This document shows positions 61,558-64,000 of a stretch of 64,000 bases of DNA, in pieces. Source of the DNA: Paraburkholderia bryophila (GTDB taxonomy: Bacteria; Pseudomonadota; Gammaproteobacteria; Burkholderiales; Burkholderiaceae). Each line of letters opens with the position of its first letter. Position 1 is the first letter of the stretch. Location: positions 1 to 64,000 of the forward strand of contig NZ_QLTK01000023.1 in the NCBI RefSeq assembly GCF_003269035.1, given 5' to 3'. The notes under the pieces were generated by a model. That model worked only from the letters and a program-made list of their open reading frames with translations. It searched no databases and had not been told where the DNA came from. Both the position numbers and the translations under genes were made by a program.

Positions 61558-61587
61558 CACCGTTCGGCTGCACCGCAGCCGGCGGTG
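61558..61587. terminator. Possible bidirectional terminator
   Basis: A stem-loop with CACCG/CGGTG outside and CGGCTG/CAGCCG inside, in the convergent space between the chloroperoxidase and HlyD-family genes. It lacks a good T-tract on either strand, so termination strength is uncertain. Confidence 0.4.
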
Positions 61588-61637
61588 CTGAATCGTTTCT
61601 CAGGCCGTGATCGATCAGGCGCCGGGCGTTCGAAGGT

Positions 61638-62603
61638 TCACGATGAATGACCGTCTTTCGGCCTCAGCGTGACCGTGCAGGTCATGCCCATCGCGAGTTT
61701 CATCCCGGCCGGAATGTGGTCGAGATGCACCCGCACCGGCACGCGTTGCGCAAGCCGTACCCACGTGAAGATCGGATTGACGTCCGCGAGCAGATCGCCA
61801 TTGCTGGTCGGATTGTCGCGATCGGCGATCCCGCTCGCCAGGCTATCGACGTGCCCAAGAATCTCTTCGCCGCCCGACATCAGCCGCACCACCGCCCGAT
61901 CGCCGACATGCACGTGCGGCAGCTTGGTTTCCTCGAAGTAACCGTAGACCCAGAACGAATGCGAGTCGATCAGCGCCATCCGCGCGCTGCCGGCCGTGGC
62001 GAAATCGCCCGGATACAGATTCAAATTGGTGATGTAGCCGTCGGTCGGCGCGTGCACTTCGCTGCGCGCGAGGTTGAGCGCTGCCGTCTGCTGCGCGACC
62101 TGTGCCGTCTTGACCTGCGCCTGGGCCGCGCTGTAAGCGGCGACGTCGGCGGCATACGCGGCGGCCGACTGCTTCGCGAGCGACGCCGCGTCGACACGGC
62201 TTTCGTCGGAAATTACATCGCCCGCCAGATTGGCGCGCCGCGCCGCCTGCGCACGCTTCATCGCGAAGCCGGATTCGCTGCCGGCCATCTGCGCCTTGGC
62301 CTGCGCCACCTGCGCCTGAGCGCGCAGCAGATCGGCATCGGCCTGCGCCACCGCGTAGTGGAAACGCGCCGGATCGAGCACGAACAGAATGTCGCCCTTG
62401 CGCACGAACTGGTTGTCTTTCACCCGCACTTCGCTGACGAGTCCGGATACGTCGGTGGCGACCTGCACGACTTGCGCGCGAACCCGGCCGTCGCGCGTCC
62501 ACGGCGAAAACATGTAGTCGAGCCACAGCAGGCGCACCAGCAGAATCGCCACGACGAGAAGGGTAAGCGTGAAGGCTGCACGCAGCAGGGATTGCGTTTT
62601 CAT
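61638..62603 (-). CDS. HlyD-family membrane fusion protein (AaeA/EmrA type)
   Basis: 321 residues. One N-terminal membrane helix (FTLTLLVVAILLVRLLWLDY) is followed by the biotinyl-lipoyl-like domain (VATDVSGLVSEVRVKDNQFV, KGDILFVLDPARFHYAVAQA), a helical hairpin (about 90-160) and the second lipoyl half (VHAPTDGYITNLNLYPGDFA). It links an inner-membrane exporter to the outer-membrane channel. ATG 62603 is chosen because earlier in-frame residues are not family-like. With DUF1656 and the outer-membrane factor it forms a p-hydroxybenzoate/fusaric acid-type efflux set; the inner-membrane pump is presumably beyond the window edge. Confidence 0.88.
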   Translation of the reverse strand: MKTQSLLRAAFTLTLLVVAILLVRLLWLDYMFSPWTRDGRVRAQVVQVATDVSGLVSEVRVKDNQFVRKGDILFVLDPARFHYAVAQADADLLRAQAQVAQAKAQMAGSESGFAMKRAQAARRANLAGDVISDESRVDAASLAKQSAAAYAADVAAYSAAQAQVKTAQVAQQTAALNLARSEVHAPTDGYITNLNLYPGDFATAGSARMALIDSHSFWVYGYFEETKLPHVHVGDRAVVRLMSGGEEILGHVDSLASGIADRDNPTSNGDLLADVNPIFTWVRLAQRVPVRVHLDHIPAGMKLAMGMTCTVTLRPKDGHSS

Positions 62604-62659
62604 GATCGTGGCCGGACGTAGGCGGTCGGTGAATTCACGGAAGCGTTTCGGTTGCGCGC

Positions 62660-62860
62660 TTATTGCCGCAATAACAGCGCGATGCCGCTGAACAGCGCGG
62701 CGAACAAGGCGATACGGAAGAGCCCCGGGTGCCACGCATAGCGATAGACGCCGAGCCGCGCCAGCACCAGATCGAGCAGGAAGAACAGCAGCGCGCAGCC
62801 GACCAGAATCGGCAGCAGACCCGGCACCAGCAGCGAGAACAGATCAATTTCGCCCGGCAT
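62660..62860 (-). CDS. DUF1656 small membrane protein (AaeX-like)
   Basis: 66 residues with two membrane helices: VPGLLPILVGCALLFFLLDL and FRIALFAALFSGIALLL. The start MPGEIDLFSLLVP and the VYRYAWHPGLF loop are typical of DUF1656, found in efflux operons with HlyD and FUSC-type proteins. It overlaps the outer-membrane factor gene by 17 bases, implying co-transcription. Confidence 0.87.
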   Translation of the reverse strand: MPGEIDLFSLLVPGLLPILVGCALLFFLLDLVLARLGVYRYAWHPGLFRIALFAALFSGIALLLRQ

Positions 62861-64000
62861 CGCCGGCTCCTTTCGACACCTCGTCGGTCGTTGCGGACGC
62901 GAACCCGCCGCCCAGCTCTTTCATCAACAGCGCCCACGCGTCGAGGCGTTTCGCCTGAATCTGCGCGAGGCTTTCCTCCTGCTGCAACTGCTCGTTCTGC
63001 GCGGCCAGCACGTTCAGAAATTCCGTGATGCCGCTGCGATAACCGGTATCGGCCAGCCGGAACGAGCGGCGCGCCGACGCGAGCGTGCTTTCCACCGACG
63101 CCTGCTGCTGATCGAGCGAGCGTAGCGACACCACCTGACTCGCCACGCCCTGCATGGCGTTCACCACGCTCTGGTTGTACGAATCGACTGCGGCATCGCG
63201 CGAGGCAACCGCTACGCCGTATTGACCGCGCCGTCGTCCGCCGTCGAAGATCGGCAGCGAGATCGCCGCGCCGACGCCGTGTCCCATGCCGTCGCTATTC
63301 AGAAAATTGAAGAAGCCGCCGAAGGTCGCCGCCGAGCCGAGCGACGCCGTGGCCAGCAGGTCGATGTCCGGATAGAAGTTGGCGTGCGCGGCATCGATGC
63401 CCTTATCCGCTTCGAGCACACGCCAGCGCCCCGCCACCACGTCCGGGCGATGGCCGAGCAGGTCCACCGGTAGCGACGCGGGCAACGCGACCGGCACGCT
63501 CAAGGCGAGGCTGGGACGGTGCAGCGTGTCGCCGTAGCCCGGTCCTTTGCCGGCCAGCCCGGCGAGGCCAAGACGGGTCAATGCAAGCTGCTGCTGCGCC
63601 TGCTGCACACGCGTCGTGCTCGTCGCGAACTGGGTGGCGGCCTGGCTGACTTCGAGCTGACTGCCCACGCCCGCTTGCCAGCGGCGCGTCGCGATGTCGA
63701 GGGTGTGCTGCTGCTCGTCCTGCATCGCGCGGTAGACGTCCAGCAACGCGTACTGCAACGACAACTGCACATAACTGCGCACCACGGCGGTCTGCAATTC
63801 GAGCTCGGCGAAGCGCGCGTCGGCGGCCGTCGCATGCAGATTGTCGAGCGCGCCTTCGCGAAACGCGCGGTTTTTGCCCCACAAATCGAGGTCGTAGGAG
63901 AGATCCGCCTGAATGCTGTTGCTCCACACCGTCGTGCCGCCCGGCGGCGCGGGTGTCGTGTAGCGGGCATAGCGGCGGCGTTCGAAACTGCCGTCGGCAT
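62844..64000 (-). CDS. NodT-family outer-membrane efflux protein, 5' end missing
   Basis: At least 385 residues; the frame is open to the window edge, so the start lies outside. The TolC/OprM fold is visible from ADLSYDLDLWGKNRAFREGA and the repeated helical segments (LQTAVVRSYVQLSLQYALL, DIATRRWQAGVGSQLEVSQA, LLGHRPDVVAGRWRVLEADK, DSYNQSVVNAMQGVASQVVS). The lipoprotein signal is not in view. It provides the outer-membrane channel for the HlyD and DUF1656 proteins encoded downstream. Confidence 0.9.
   Translation of the reverse strand, partial: ADGSFERRRYARYTTPAPPGGTTVWSNSIQADLSYDLDLWGKNRAFREGALDNLHATAADARFAELELQTAVVRSYVQLSLQYALLDVYRAMQDEQQHTLDIATRRWQAGVGSQLEVSQAATQFATSTTRVQQAQQQLALTRLGLAGLAGKGPGYGDTLHRPSLALSVPVALPASLPVDLLGHRPDVVAGRWRVLEADKGIDAAHANFYPDIDLLATASLGSAATFGGFFNFLNSDGMGHGVGAAISLPIFDGGRRRGQYGVAVASRDAAVDSYNQSVVNAMQGVASQVVSLRSLDQQQASVESTLASARRSFRLADTGYRSGITEFLNVLAAQNEQLQQEESLAQIQAKRLDAWALLMKELGGGFASATTDEVSKGAGDAGRN

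Noticed and set aside
1..64000. Search for tRNA, rRNA, insertion sequences, integrase genes or prophage
   Set aside because: None could be recognised by reading the sequence; transposase and integrase motifs are absent from the translated frames.

Overview
The window is GC-rich, densely coded DNA typical of a Burkholderiaceae chromosome or chromid, most likely Paraburkholderia or Burkholderia. This is inferred from the protein families, the Burkholderia-type porin, the prpC/prpR pair and the many LysR, AraC and Lrp regulators. I see no rRNA, tRNA, CRISPR array, insertion sequence or prophage. It reads as a catabolic accessory region: about ten small gene sets, each with its own transporter, enzymes and local regulator.

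Layout. (1) 1-2330: the 5' end of prpC and the divergent sigma-54 activator gene prpR, with a recognisable sigma-54 promoter and inverted repeats between them. (2) 2287-10906, minus strand: a tightly coupled operon of a peptide/opine-type ABC importer, a three-subunit flavin/iron-sulfur oxidase and a minimal AraC regulator. (3) 10988-14716, minus strand: a flavin amine oxidase-like enzyme, a HAD hydrolase and an aldehyde dehydrogenase. (4) 14995-18977, plus strand: a double-GNAT protein, GhrA, a class III aminotransferase and an Lrp regulator. (5) 19005-25565: a LysR regulator divergent from tartrate/D-malate dehydrogenase, an aspartoacylase-like amidohydrolase, a cupin, a porin and an MFS importer. 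(6) 26069-34873: a complete galactan utilisation operon (ATPase, binding protein, two permeases, GH42 and GH53 enzymes) with a divergent LacI regulator and two matching operators. (7) 35088-40817: gabD, then LysR, an MFS importer, ligJ and ligK, the last two belonging to the lower gallate/protocatechuate 4,5-cleavage route. (8) 40926-42980: a small Cys-containing protein, an AraC regulator and an AlaX editing protein. (9) 43115-53133: LysR divergent from a split transketolase, an SDR, a TRAP transporter, a second full-length transketolase and a hydroxypyruvate reductase-like dehydrogenase. (10) 53224-64000: SDR/TetR, a Tat-exported NHL-repeat protein, a hydrolase with an unusual RNA leader, a 26-residue membrane peptide upstream of kup, a low-complexity FlxA-like protein, a Tat-type chloroperoxidase, and an HlyD/DUF1656/outer-membrane efflux set cut by the window edge.

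The best candidate for an undescribed system is set (9). Two different transketolases share one apparent operon with a TRAP importer, an SDR and a 2-hydroxyacid dehydrogenase, and there is no kinase or isomerase. That suggests catabolism of an imported, unphosphorylated hydroxylated compound by ketol transfer, possibly through hydroxypyruvate. Sets (2) and (5) also look like complete import-and-degrade modules whose substrate cannot be read from the sequence. The most striking small-scale feature is the leader at 56927-57038: a consensus sigma-70 promoter fires almost directly into a strong terminator hairpin whose U-tract can also pair with the ribosome binding region of the downstream hydrolase gene.
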